Shown one piece after another: positions 53,063-61,232 of a stretch of 64,000 nt of DNA; within the stretch, counting starts at the first letter, position 1; each line of letters begins with the position of its first letter. Below the pieces are notes generated by a model. It was not told the origin of the DNA. It searched no databases and saw only the letters and a list, made by a program, of their open reading frames with translations. This DNA is from JBBRSD01 sp038245725 (lineage in GTDB: Bacteria; Actinomycetota; Coriobacteriia; Anaerosomatales; JAAXUF01), in NCBI GenBank assembly GCA_038245725.1, contig JBBRSD010000001.1, positions 438,743 through 502,742 on the forward strand. Reading direction: 5' to 3'. Both the position numbers and the translations under genes were made by a program.

Positions 53063-53578
53063 GGCCGCACTCCTGGGTGACGGGGGTAGCGCACGCGCGT
53101 GGCTAGCATCGCATACAACGCGCGATACCGCGCGCCGCGGCTCCGGCACAGCCGTCGTTAATGACCGGAAGCGGTGATACACCTTTCACGCGTGAATGGT
53201 ATTTACCCTGCAGTTCCTGAGAAGAATCGAGGACTGGCCTCATATGGCGTGATGTTAATACTAAGAGACTTGAAACAAGTAGAAACCCGAAGCAATGCCG
53301 CAAGGTAGTAAGGCTGCAGCTTGGAGCGTAAGTCCTGTGGAGGAAGCGCCTCGCTGTGACCCTCAGGCTCCTTAATTCCTCGGAACGGTATACTAATTGC
53401 TTCCGAATAAGTAGTACAATGCGGAGGCGACAAGGAAGATCTCCGAAGTCGCAGCGCGAACGGACCCGGCAGTCCAGTTGTTGAGAACCAAGCTTCAGGC
53501 AGAGCCGCCTCGCTCATCGCGAGTTCGGCGGATGAGAACTTCTGCTGGAGCGGTTCTCTGAGAAGGAAGGGGTAAGGC
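53063..53578. other. AT-richer leader/intergenic region before the AOR operon
   Basis: 516 bases with no supported gene. GC content drops visibly between 53160 and 53420. TATACT (53390-53395) and TACAAT (53415-53420) are -10 candidates; a start there gives a leader of about 150 bases with hairpins, e.g. GAGAAC pairing with GTTCTC just before the ribosome site. A molybdenum/tungsten-cofactor-sensing leader would fit the downstream genes, but I cannot match a known motif by eye. Confidence 0.5.
53390..53420 (+). promoter_or_regulatory. candidate -10 elements for the AOR-family operon
   Basis: TATACT and TACAAT, 19 bases apart, in the AT-rich gap before the cytochrome b gene. Neither has a clear -35 box, so an activator may be needed. 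Confidence 0.4.
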
Positions 53579-54394
53579 GTGTCAGCCAAACTCATGTTCA
53601 ATTCACTTGCCTGGCTCGTGTGGCTCGCACCGTTCGCTGGGATTCTTGCAGCGGGCGTCACGAGGCGCACCGATCCGCGTATCGAGGGCGACAGCGTGTT
53701 GCGACACGACATGGCTGCCCGCGTCGAGCATTGGGCGACCGCGATCTCGGCGGTACTCCTGTTGCTGACGGGGATCTCTCTCGGCGTCCTGTTCGTTCCC
53801 GCGCTGCTTGGGCCCGGGGTCCCGATCTGGACCGCTCTGAACCTCCACTTCGCCGCGGTCGTGATGTTCCTCTTCGGAACGTTCTACTACGCGACGAACA
53901 CGGTGCTCTCGCCCAAGCGTCTGGCAGAACACCTTCCCACGGGCGACGCGGTCGAGTACACCAAGCGCCACTACGGGCTGCTCCTCGGCTTCAAGAAGTT
54001 CACCATGCCGCCGGAGCGCAAGTACTTCGAGTCCGAGAAGATGGCCTACCTCATGGCGGCCGCGGCGACGATCACGATCATCATCACCGGTCTGGTGAAG
54101 GTGGCCGCTCATTCGATGAGCGTCCCCGGCCAGCTGATGGCGGTCGTCACGCCTACCCATGACATCGCAACCGTGGTCATGCTCGCCTTCATCGTCCCGC
54201 ACATCTTCTTCGCGGCGATCCTGCCCGCCAGCTGGCCGATCCTGCGCTCCATGTTCACCGGACGCGTGAGCCTGGGCTATGCGCAGCACGAGCATGCCGG
54301 TTGGCTCGCCGAACTCGAGCAGATCGGCGAGACGTCAGACGAGTCAAACGATGACGACGTCATCCAGACCCCCGCTCCGAAACGGGTTGCCTGA
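53579..54394 (+). CDS. membrane cytochrome b subunit (YdhU/FdnI-like)
   Basis: 271 residues with four or five membrane helices. Histidines suited to two b hemes stand in helices: RVEHWATA, LNLHFAAV, PTHDIATVV and VPHIFFA. The layout matches membrane quinol/quinone-reacting subunits of formate dehydrogenase N, thiosulfate reductase and E. coli YdhU. It anchors the Fe-S and AOR-family subunits encoded next and would link them to the quinone pool. AAGGAAGGGG precedes the GTG at 53579. Confidence 0.85.
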   Translation: MSAKLMFNSLAWLVWLAPFAGILAAGVTRRTDPRIEGDSVLRHDMAARVEHWATAISAVLLLLTGISLGVLFVPALLGPGVPIWTALNLHFAAVVMFLFGTFYYATNTVLSPKRLAEHLPTGDAVEYTKRHYGLLLGFKKFTMPPERKYFESEKMAYLMAAAATITIIITGLVKVAAHSMSVPGQLMAVVTPTHDIATVVMLAFIVPHIFFAAILPASWPILRSMFTGRVSLGYAQHEHAGWLAELEQIGETSDESNDDDVIQTPAPKRVA

Positions 54395-55173
54395 TGACTA
54401 CGTCGAAGCGGAATCCGGAAGGGATCATCACGATGAAGGCTGACCACATCACAAAGGCTCCCGAAGCGTCCTCACCCGCCGAAGGCAAGACCTTCTCGCG
54501 CCGCGAGTTCGTCACCTCACTCGGCGGCGTGGGTATCGGCGCGATCCTCGGCGGGATGGTCGTCTCGAGTGTCCTGCTGCCGGAAAAAGTGTTCGCGATT
54601 CCCGCATCGGGCGGCTACCTGCTTGTCGATACAAAGAAGTGCGCGGGCTGCACGAGCTGCATGATGGCGTGCTCGCTCACCCATCACGGCGAGACGAACC
54701 ACTCCCTCTCAAGGATTCAGATCACCCAGAATCCCTGGGGCAACTTCCCTGAAGACATCACCATCTCGCAGTGTCGGCAGTGCCCGTTCCCGGCCTGTGT
54801 CGAAGCGTGCCCGACGGGCGCGATGCATGCAGACGCCAAGACCGGCGTGCGAACCGTCGACGAAGCCAAGTGCATCGGCTGCGAACGATGCGTCAACGCA
54901 TGCCCCTTCACCCCGTCTCGCGCGCTGTGGAACTTCGAAGAGAAGCACGCTCAGAAGTGCGACCTGTGCGAGGGCGCGAAGTTCTGGGATCAGAAGGGCG
55001 GACCTGACGGCAAACGCGCGTGCGAAGAGATCTGTCCCATGGGTGCGATCAGCTTCACCACTCAGATTCCCGCGCAGAACGAAGGCGGCTACGAGGTCGA
55101 CCTCCGCACCGGCACGGTCTGGGACACCCTGGGCTTCGGCGGGGCGCCCCAGTCGGGCGGTCATCTCGGCTAG
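54394..55173 (+). CDS. Tat-exported ferredoxin-like electron-transfer subunit (YdhX/DmsB type)
   Basis: 259 residues. A twin-arginine signal SRREFV at 35-40 is followed by a hydrophobic segment. Four 4Fe-4S sites then follow: CAGCTSCMMAC, CRQCPFPACVEACP, CIGCERCVNACP, and a last set with CDLC, CEEIC. It should pass electrons between the AOR-family subunit and the cytochrome b. Its start overlaps the upstream stop by one base; a second ATG at 54433 would give a shorter n-region. Tat export places the complex outside the membrane. Confidence 0.9.
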   Translation: MTTSKRNPEGIITMKADHITKAPEASSPAEGKTFSRREFVTSLGGVGIGAILGGMVVSSVLLPEKVFAIPASGGYLLVDTKKCAGCTSCMMACSLTHHGETNHSLSRIQITQNPWGNFPEDITISQCRQCPFPACVEACPTGAMHADAKTGVRTVDEAKCIGCERCVNACPFTPSRALWNFEEKHAQKCDLCEGAKFWDQKGGPDGKRACEEICPMGAISFTTQIPAQNEGGYEVDLRTGTVWDTLGFGGAPQSGGHLG

Positions 55174-55220
55174 TCCCCAAGGCGCGGCGCATTCAATGAC
55201 AACTCTGATGGAGGCAACTG

Positions 55221-57326
55221 ATGGCTAGCAGCAAGGGATACTCGGGGAAGATCCTCAAGGTGGATCTGACCACCGGGAAATTCGAGGAGATCGCCACCGC
55301 GAAGTACGAGTCGTGGGGTGGCGGACACGGAATGGGTTCCGCGATCTTCTTCGACCTGTGCACCGACAAGACGATCAAGGGAACCGATCCCGGCAACGTC
55401 GTGACACTCATGACGTCGCCTCTCTCCGGTACGCTGGCGCCGTCAGTGGCTGGCCGCACCGAAGTGCAGGGCATCGGCATCCAGGCATATCCGATCGGCT
55501 GGTTCACCCGTTCGAACTTCGGCGGCCGTTTCTCGACCCAGCTCAAGTTCGCCGGCTGGGACGGCATCGTCGTCACCGGCAAGTCGCCCAAGAAGGTGTG
55601 GCTCAACATCGTCAACGGTGACGTGAAGCTTCAGGACGCCACGAGCCTGTGGGGCCTGAACACCCGCGAGACCCAGGAAGAGATCTGGGCGGCTGTGGAG
55701 CCCAGCAAGAAGGACGTCGGCTGGGTCAACATGGGCACCTCGCGCGATGCGGGGCGCACCACCCAGCATCCGGCGGTACTGACCACCGGCCCGAACGCCG
55801 AGAAGTACGGACCCATGGCCGCACTCGTCCATGACGCCGGCAACGGCGCGGGGCAGGGCGGATTCGGCGGCGTCTTCGCGTCGAAGAACCTCAAGGCCAT
55901 CAGCGTGCTCGGAACCGGTGGCGTCAACATCGCCAATCCGCAAGCGCTCATGGACGCCCGTATCTGGGCAAACGGCTACTCGTTCGCCGGACACCACGAC
56001 ACTCCCGCGAGCTACGTGGGCCTGACCGCCTTCGGCAGCACGCCGGGCAAGCCCCTCTCGTCGGTCCAGGACCTCGCCGCGGGCACCAAGTCGCGCCCGC
56101 AAGGCTGCGTCGGCTGCATCCGCAACTGCCGAGGCCGAACCAGCAACGGCAAGGGCAACGAGTCCCAGTGCGTCGACTTCTTCTGGTACGACCATCATGA
56201 CGTCAACGCCCACGGGCACGTCACCGATGCCTCGACCCGCGCCGCTGATGCGATCCAGCTGATGGGCGTCAACGCGTTCGCCGTCGAAGCCGCCACGTTG
56301 TGGATCGAATCGCTCCACAACCAGGGCATCCTGGGCAAGGGCAAGAAGATCGACTCCAACCTGCCCTTCGACAGTTTCGGCTCCGGCGAATGGGCCGAGG
56401 CGTTCATCAACAGCATCGTGACGCAGACCGACATCGGCAAGGAGCTCTCCAAGGGCGTCGCCCAGGCCGCCAAGGCGTGGGGCCGCTTCGAGATCGATAC
56501 CGCGAGCGGCATCCTGCCGCTCCAGGAGTGGGGCCTGCCGCACCACTACGACGCACGCACGGAGGTCGAGTGGGGCTACGGTTCGCTCATCGGCGAGCGC
56601 GATATCAACGAGCACGACTTCAACTGGCACGTGTACTGGACGCCGACGATCAACGGCCTGTTCGGCAAGGTGCCGGCCGTAAGCGCGCAGCGCCTCTCCG
56701 AGATCTTCGCCAAGAAGACCGCGCCGTACAACGATCCGATGATGATCAACTACAGCGACGAAGGCATCTACTCGGCGGCCATGGCCAAGACCGTCGCGTG
56801 GCACCGCCACTACACGAGGTTCTACAAGCAGTCGATGCTGTTCTGCGACTGGGCATGGGCCGACATGGTGAACCCCTACGGCCCTGACCACGAGGGCATG
56901 ACCAGCATCGGCGAGAACAAGTTCATGAACGCAGTCACCGGTGGAGACATGACCTTCGAGCAGGGCATGGAGGTCGGACGGAGGATCTGGAACCTCGACC
57001 GTGCGGTATGGGCCCTGCAGGGTCGCCACCGCGACATCGAGAAGTTCTCCGAGTACAGCTACACGACGGGCGCGCACCCCGGCACCACAACGTATGAAGC
57101 TCCCTACACCATGCCGGTGTTCGAGAACAACGAGTGGGCGTACAAGAGCGTTGCCGGACGCGTGCTCGACCGCCAGAAGGTCGAGGACTGGAAGACGCTG
57201 TTCTTCACGCTGGAAGGCTGGGACGTCAAGTCCGGATGGCCGACCCGCGACACGCTCACCAAGCTCGATCTGGTCAACGTGGCCGACGAGCTCGAAAAGG
57301 CCGGAAAGCTGGGTGCATCAGCATGA
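55221..57326 (+). CDS. aldehyde:ferredoxin oxidoreductase family protein (YdhV-like, tungsten/molybdenum)
   Basis: 701 residues, the size of E. coli YdhV rather than of the ~610-residue archaeal AORs. The N-terminal domain (GYSGKILKVDLTTGK, RSNFGGRFSTQLKFAGWDGIVV) binds the bis-pyranopterin; the Fe-S ligands appear as CVGCIRNC at about residue 295 and a later Cys in MLFCDWAW. No signal peptide is seen, so export would need the Tat signal of its Fe-S partner. The substrate is unknown. GGAGG precedes the ATG. Confidence 0.92.
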   Translation: MASSKGYSGKILKVDLTTGKFEEIATAKYESWGGGHGMGSAIFFDLCTDKTIKGTDPGNVVTLMTSPLSGTLAPSVAGRTEVQGIGIQAYPIGWFTRSNFGGRFSTQLKFAGWDGIVVTGKSPKKVWLNIVNGDVKLQDATSLWGLNTRETQEEIWAAVEPSKKDVGWVNMGTSRDAGRTTQHPAVLTTGPNAEKYGPMAALVHDAGNGAGQGGFGGVFASKNLKAISVLGTGGVNIANPQALMDARIWANGYSFAGHHDTPASYVGLTAFGSTPGKPLSSVQDLAAGTKSRPQGCVGCIRNCRGRTSNGKGNESQCVDFFWYDHHDVNAHGHVTDASTRAADAIQLMGVNAFAVEAATLWIESLHNQGILGKGKKIDSNLPFDSFGSGEWAEAFINSIVTQTDIGKELSKGVAQAAKAWGRFEIDTASGILPLQEWGLPHHYDARTEVEWGYGSLIGERDINEHDFNWHVYWTPTINGLFGKVPAVSAQRLSEIFAKKTAPYNDPMMINYSDEGIYSAAMAKTVAWHRHYTRFYKQSMLFCDWAWADMVNPYGPDHEGMTSIGENKFMNAVTGGDMTFEQGMEVGRRIWNLDRAVWALQGRHRDIEKFSEYSYTTGAHPGTTTYEAPYTMPVFENNEWAYKSVAGRVLDRQKVEDWKTLFFTLEGWDVKSGWPTRDTLTKLDLVNVADELEKAGKLGASA

Positions 57327-57730
57327 TCGACACCGTTCTCGCACCCCATGACGCCGCACACGCCACCAACCTCCTGCGCCGCGTCGCACCGACCGAAGCG
57401 CTCGAGGCTGGCATCCTCACCCCCATGGCGGGGACGCGAGCGATACGGCTCTTCACGATCGAAGAGGCCGAGCGCTTCCTGGTCATTCATGACGCCGACT
57501 CGGTCGCCGAAGGCGGCGCATGGGCGACGGTCAACTATCTCGACCCGACACACCTCGCCACGTGGGTGAATGATGTGCTGGGCGACGTTGAGCTCGCGGC
57601 CGCGCTCCACGCGCTCGCCGCTACGCGCGAGCCCTTTGGATTCCTCGTGCCGGACATGAAGCGTCTGATCTCGTCGAGGATCGAGGAGAGCAAGAAGCTC
57701 CTCGGCATCGTGGACGCCGTGCCGGCGTAA
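57323..57730 (+). CDS. small protein coupled to the AOR-family subunit
   Basis: 135 residues, overlapping the AOR-family stop (ATGA). No recognised family. It is alpha/beta, with FTIEEAERFLVIHD and YLDPTHLATWVNDVLGD, and no cysteines for clusters. E. coli ydh operons also carry small accessory proteins, so a chaperone or subunit role is a guess. A terminator hairpin follows. Confidence 0.7.
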   Translation: MIDTVLAPHDAAHATNLLRRVAPTEALEAGILTPMAGTRAIRLFTIEEAERFLVIHDADSVAEGGAWATVNYLDPTHLATWVNDVLGDVELAAALHALAATREPFGFLVPDMKRLISSRIEESKKLLGIVDAVPA

Positions 57731-57748
57731 CCGTTTCGGGTACTACAG

Positions 57749-57784
57749 AAGGCGCCGGACGCCGTGCCGGCGGGCCGGCGCCTT
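57749..57784 (+). terminator. terminator of the AOR-family operon
   Basis: AAGGCGCCGG pairs perfectly with CCGGCGCCTT around a 16-base GC-rich loop, followed by CCTCATCT. It separates the redox operon from the radical SAM gene. Confidence 0.7.
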
Positions 57785-57818
57785 CCTCATCTGAAGCCGA
57801 GACCCAGGAGGTGATCGC

Positions 57819-59105
57819 GTGAGAGTGTTGCTGATCCAGGCGCCGGTCTCCATCCGAAGCCCGCACGCCCAGCTCTCACCGCCGCTGGGACTCGCGTACG
57901 TCGCGCAGTACCTGCTCGACCGCGGCCACGAGGTCGATCTCGTCGACTTGAACGTCACCGGCCTGAACCCCGCTCGCATCGCCGCGACGCTGGGCCGCGT
58001 CCGCCCCGGCCTCGTGGGCATCTCGTCGCACACCGAGACCTACCCCAACGCGCTTGCCATCGCCCGACTCGTCAAGCAGCACGATCCCGCCATCGCGACC
58101 GTCCTCGGCGGGCCGCACGCGAGCATCCTGCCGCTTGAGGTGCTCGCCGAGCCCGACGTCGACTACGTCGCTGTAGGCGAGGGCGAGCAGACCGCGGCCG
58201 AGCTGGTCACGGCGCTGGAGGCGGGCGCCGATCCTGCCGCGCTCGCGGCGATCGCCGGCCTCGGCCGCAAAGTCGGCGGCGTGGCCGTGCTGGGTGCGCC
58301 GCGCGAGCCGCTCGACGCCGCCGACATCGGTCGGCCGGCGCGCCACCTGCTCTCTCTCGAGTTCTACGAGGACGCGCACAACGTGCTCGCGGCGCGCGGC
58401 GGGTGCCCGTACCAGTGCCCGTTCTGCTCGGCGTCGCACCTGTGGGGCGGGCGCCGGCGCATGCGGCCGGTCGCCGACATCCTCGTTGAGGTCGCCGAGG
58501 TGATCCGCGACTACGGTGCCGAACGCATCTTCTTCGTCGACGACATCCTGACGCTCGACCGTGCGTGGCTTTCTGAGCTGATGGACGCGATCGCAGCGCG
58601 CGGCGGCGGCTTCACGTGGGGCTGCGCCACGCGCGTGGACCGCGTCGACGAGCCGATGCTGCGACGTATGGCCGAGACCGGGTGCACCGGCATCCAGTTC
58701 GGCATCGAGTCCGGAGCCCAGGAGATCCTCGACTCGGTCAAGGGGATCCGCAAGGAAGACGCGCTGGCGGCGGTGCGCGCCGCCGTGGCCGCAGGCATCA
58801 ACGTCGTGTGCTCGTTCATGATCCCGTTTCCCGACGACACCGAGGTCACGCTCGCCCAGACCGAGGCGTTCATGCTCGACATCCGCGCGGCCGGAGGCAG
58901 GCTGCTCATCTCCTACACCACGCCGTTCCCCGGGACGATGTTTTTCGAGCGTGCCGAGGAGCTCGGCCTGAAGATCCTCACGCGCGACTGGACCCTGTAC
59001 GACTGCAAGCACGTGGTCATGGCGACGAAGAACTTCTCGGCGGAGCGCATCGCGGAGCTTGCATCGGGAATCGCCAGCGACCTCGGGATGTCGCAGACCC
59101 AGTAG
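57819..59105 (+). CDS. B12-binding radical SAM protein (BchE-like)
   Basis: 428 residues. The first 130 form a Rossmann-type cobalamin-binding domain (LLIQAPVSIRS, GLAYVAQYL, GPHASILPLEVL). The radical SAM cluster is GGCPYQCPFCSA (C-x3-C-x2-C, about 195), followed by FFVDDILTLDR and GIESGAQEIL in the TIM barrel. Class B methylases and ring-forming enzymes share this layout. It may modify a cofactor or lipid; its place behind the AOR-family operon hints at maturation, but the terminator argues for separate control. AGGAGG precedes the GTG. Confidence 0.87.
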   Translation: MRVLLIQAPVSIRSPHAQLSPPLGLAYVAQYLLDRGHEVDLVDLNVTGLNPARIAATLGRVRPGLVGISSHTETYPNALAIARLVKQHDPAIATVLGGPHASILPLEVLAEPDVDYVAVGEGEQTAAELVTALEAGADPAALAAIAGLGRKVGGVAVLGAPREPLDAADIGRPARHLLSLEFYEDAHNVLAARGGCPYQCPFCSASHLWGGRRRMRPVADILVEVAEVIRDYGAERIFFVDDILTLDRAWLSELMDAIAARGGGFTWGCATRVDRVDEPMLRRMAETGCTGIQFGIESGAQEILDSVKGIRKEDALAAVRAAVAAGINVVCSFMIPFPDDTEVTLAQTEAFMLDIRAAGGRLLISYTTPFPGTMFFERAEELGLKILTRDWTLYDCKHVVMATKNFSAERIAELASGIASDLGMSQTQ

Positions 59106-59177
59106 GCGCGCCCATCCGACGTAAGCCGATTACCGTTTCGGGCCCTCAACCGGCCTGACAGACGACAAGGAGAACCC

Positions 59178-59450
59178 ATGCCCAAGTACGTGATCGAACG
59201 CGAGATCCCCGGTGCCGGCAACCTGTCTGCCGACGAGCTCCGTGGAATCGCTCAGACGTCGTGCGGCGTGCTCGCCGAGATGGGCCCGCAGGTTCAGTGG
59301 CTCGAGAGCTTCGTCACCCCCGACAAGATCTACTGCGTCTACATCGCGCCGAGCGAAGAGCTCGTTCGCGAGCACGCCGCGCGCGGCGGCTTCCCAGCTG
59401 ATCGCGTCTCCGAGGTCAAGCAAACGATCGATCCGACTACGTCAGAGTAG
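59178..59450 (+). CDS. DUF4242 family protein
   Basis: 90 residues matching the family from end to end: YVIEREIPGAGNLSADELRG, GPQVQWLESFVTPDKIYCVYIAPSEELVREHA and GFPADRVSEVKQ. It is a small ferredoxin-like fold; one Streptomyces member binds nickel, but the role is unsettled. AAGGAG stands six bases before the ATG. Confidence 0.87.
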   Translation: MPKYVIEREIPGAGNLSADELRGIAQTSCGVLAEMGPQVQWLESFVTPDKIYCVYIAPSEELVREHAARGGFPADRVSEVKQTIDPTTSE

Positions 59451-59564
59451 GTGTCCCCGCGCGTCGCGTAAGTTCCACTGCGATCGTGCTCGCGCCTTCA
59501 CCAGGGCCCCGCCGGGACCCTTCAGACAACGGAGGTACATGATACGAGCGACAAACGCTGGACG

Positions 59565-60593
59565 ATGGTCGTGCTGACCGGTGTGCTCGCGCTCGGCCTG
59601 ATGGCCGGGCAAGCGTACGCCGGCAGCCAGGCGGCCGCTCAGAGTCGCGTCGCCGCGAAGGCCGCCGCGACGAGGACCGCCGCAACGAGGCCGGCAGCCG
59701 CGAAGAAGTTCACCGCCCGAGCAGCGATGATCCAGGCAGCTAACGCGTACTTCAAGAACGCACCGGTGCCCGTCATCTCGGCTGCCGACCTGTACAAGGT
59801 CGTCCAAGCCAAGGACGCGGGCTACCAGATCGTCGACGTTCGATCGGCCGAGCACTACGCGCTGGGCCACATCGACGGCGCCATCAACATCCCGTTCACG
59901 ACGATCGCCGATGACGCCAGCCTCGCCAAGCTCGACCCCGCCAAGACGATCGTCACCGTGTGTTACACGGGCGAGACGGCATCGATGACGAACATGGTGT
60001 GGAGCATGCTCGGCTACAAGGTCACCACGCTGATGTACGGCATGACCGGCTGGGTCGCCGACAAGGCGATCGTCGGCATCGACATCCCGAGCGGCAAGGC
60101 CGCCGGCTACGCCACGGTCACCAAGCCGACCGTCGCCCGAAAGACGTTTCACGCACCCAAGCTCAAGGGTCACTATGTCAACGTCGCACAGGCCGTGAAG
60201 GGCCAGGCCAGGGCGTACTTCGCCAAGGGTCTCGCTCCAGTCATCTCGGCGAGTGATCTGCACCAGATCCTCGGATCGAGGAGTGCGCGCCACTACCAGG
60301 TCGTCTCGGTCTATCAGCACGCCGATTACGCCAAGGGCCACATCAAGGGCGCGATCAACATCGTGTGGACCGATATCGCCGACCAGATGCGCAAGCTCGA
60401 CCCCAAGAAGACCACCGTCGTCTACTGCTACACCGGCAACACGGGGGCTGAAGACGCGATGCTCTTGAACCTCATGGGATACACGACATACAACCTGATG
60501 TCGGGCATGAGCAGTTGGAGCAACGACGCAGCGGTCGGCGGCTTTGCCGGCTACGATCCCGCGACCGTCCCGAACTACCCGACGGTCAAGTAG
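59565..60593 (+). CDS. exported tandem rhodanese-domain protein
   Basis: 342 residues. Signal peptide (VVLTGVLALGLMAGQAYA) and an Ala/Arg-rich spacer, then two rhodanese domains, each with its Cys in a CYTGxT loop (VCYTGETAS and YCYTGNTGA). Both could carry persulfide outside the cell. Start: GGAGG lies before an ATG at 59539 in another frame, which encodes only 12 codons and stops inside this gene. I keep the in-frame ATG at 59565, but translation may depend on coupling or there may be an indel. Confidence 0.82.
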   Translation: MVVLTGVLALGLMAGQAYAGSQAAAQSRVAAKAAATRTAATRPAAAKKFTARAAMIQAANAYFKNAPVPVISAADLYKVVQAKDAGYQIVDVRSAEHYALGHIDGAINIPFTTIADDASLAKLDPAKTIVTVCYTGETASMTNMVWSMLGYKVTTLMYGMTGWVADKAIVGIDIPSGKAAGYATVTKPTVARKTFHAPKLKGHYVNVAQAVKGQARAYFAKGLAPVISASDLHQILGSRSARHYQVVSVYQHADYAKGHIKGAINIVWTDIADQMRKLDPKKTTVVYCYTGNTGAEDAMLLNLMGYTTYNLMSGMSSWSNDAAVGGFAGYDPATVPNYPTVK

Positions 60594-61232
60594 GGCAGCC
60601 AGATAGCTTCGCACCGCGAGAGGGCCCCGATTCGGGGTCCTCTTTCGTGTTGCGTTCAGGGTGGACTCGTGCGGCCGTAGGCCGGAGGACTCGGGCTCAC
60701 AGTCCTCACGAGGTGACTGCGTTTGCATGACTGCGGGCCTGTCTCACGGAGCCGGGGACCTCTCGGCCGAGCGTATCGAGGAGTCTTCACTGGGGGAGCG
60801 GATTGCCCGAGAGCTGCCAGTTCCCTTATCCTGCCATGCGCGGGTAGTTTTCGACTCCGTGAACCCCGTGTTTCGCGACGCCGGTGAAGTACACGCTGGT
60901 CAAGAGGCCTGTGCCTGAACAAAGAGACGGGCGCGGGGGCGACCGAGACGGCCGGGGTCAGGCGAATGACGGCACGAGAGAGTTCGTGCGGGAGCGGGTC
61001 GACCTTCGCTTCGTGGACAGGGACGCCCCCGGCCGCGCCCGGCCATGCCGGCTCCTCGAGGAGCCGGTCAACTCCCGCGAGGAACGCAATCGAAGACCCC
61101 GGGTCAGAAGCCCGAAGCCTTCGATGTGCGTTACGAGCGGCGCACGAGCTGGCCACCGCAGGACAGATTCTGGTTGGATTCTGGGAAGTTGTCGAGACCC
61201 ACAATGAGTCCATGCACAACGGGAGCTATAAG
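60594..61232. other. gene-poor region between terminator and integrase
   Basis: 640 bases. After the terminator at 60619-60646 the sequence stays GC-rich. It has only Arg-rich open frames without ribosome sites (for example 60884-61207, 107 codons, plus strand). No attI-, tRNA- or transposase-like motif is clear. It must hold the integrase promoter. Confidence 0.5.
60619..60646 (+). terminator. terminator of the rhodanese gene
   Basis: AGAGGGCCCCG and CGGGGTCCTCT around an ATT loop (one G-T pair), then TTTCGTGTTG. Standard intrinsic form, 25 bases after the stop. Confidence 0.8.

Noticed and set aside
53203..53712. 169-codon minus-strand frame across the AOR leader
   Set aside because: Overlaps the cytochrome b start and the promoter region; no family match or ribosome site.
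60660..61230. Group II intron remnant after the terminator
   Set aside because: The position is suggestive, but no domain V/VI hairpin, exon-binding site or reverse transcriptase could be identified by eye.
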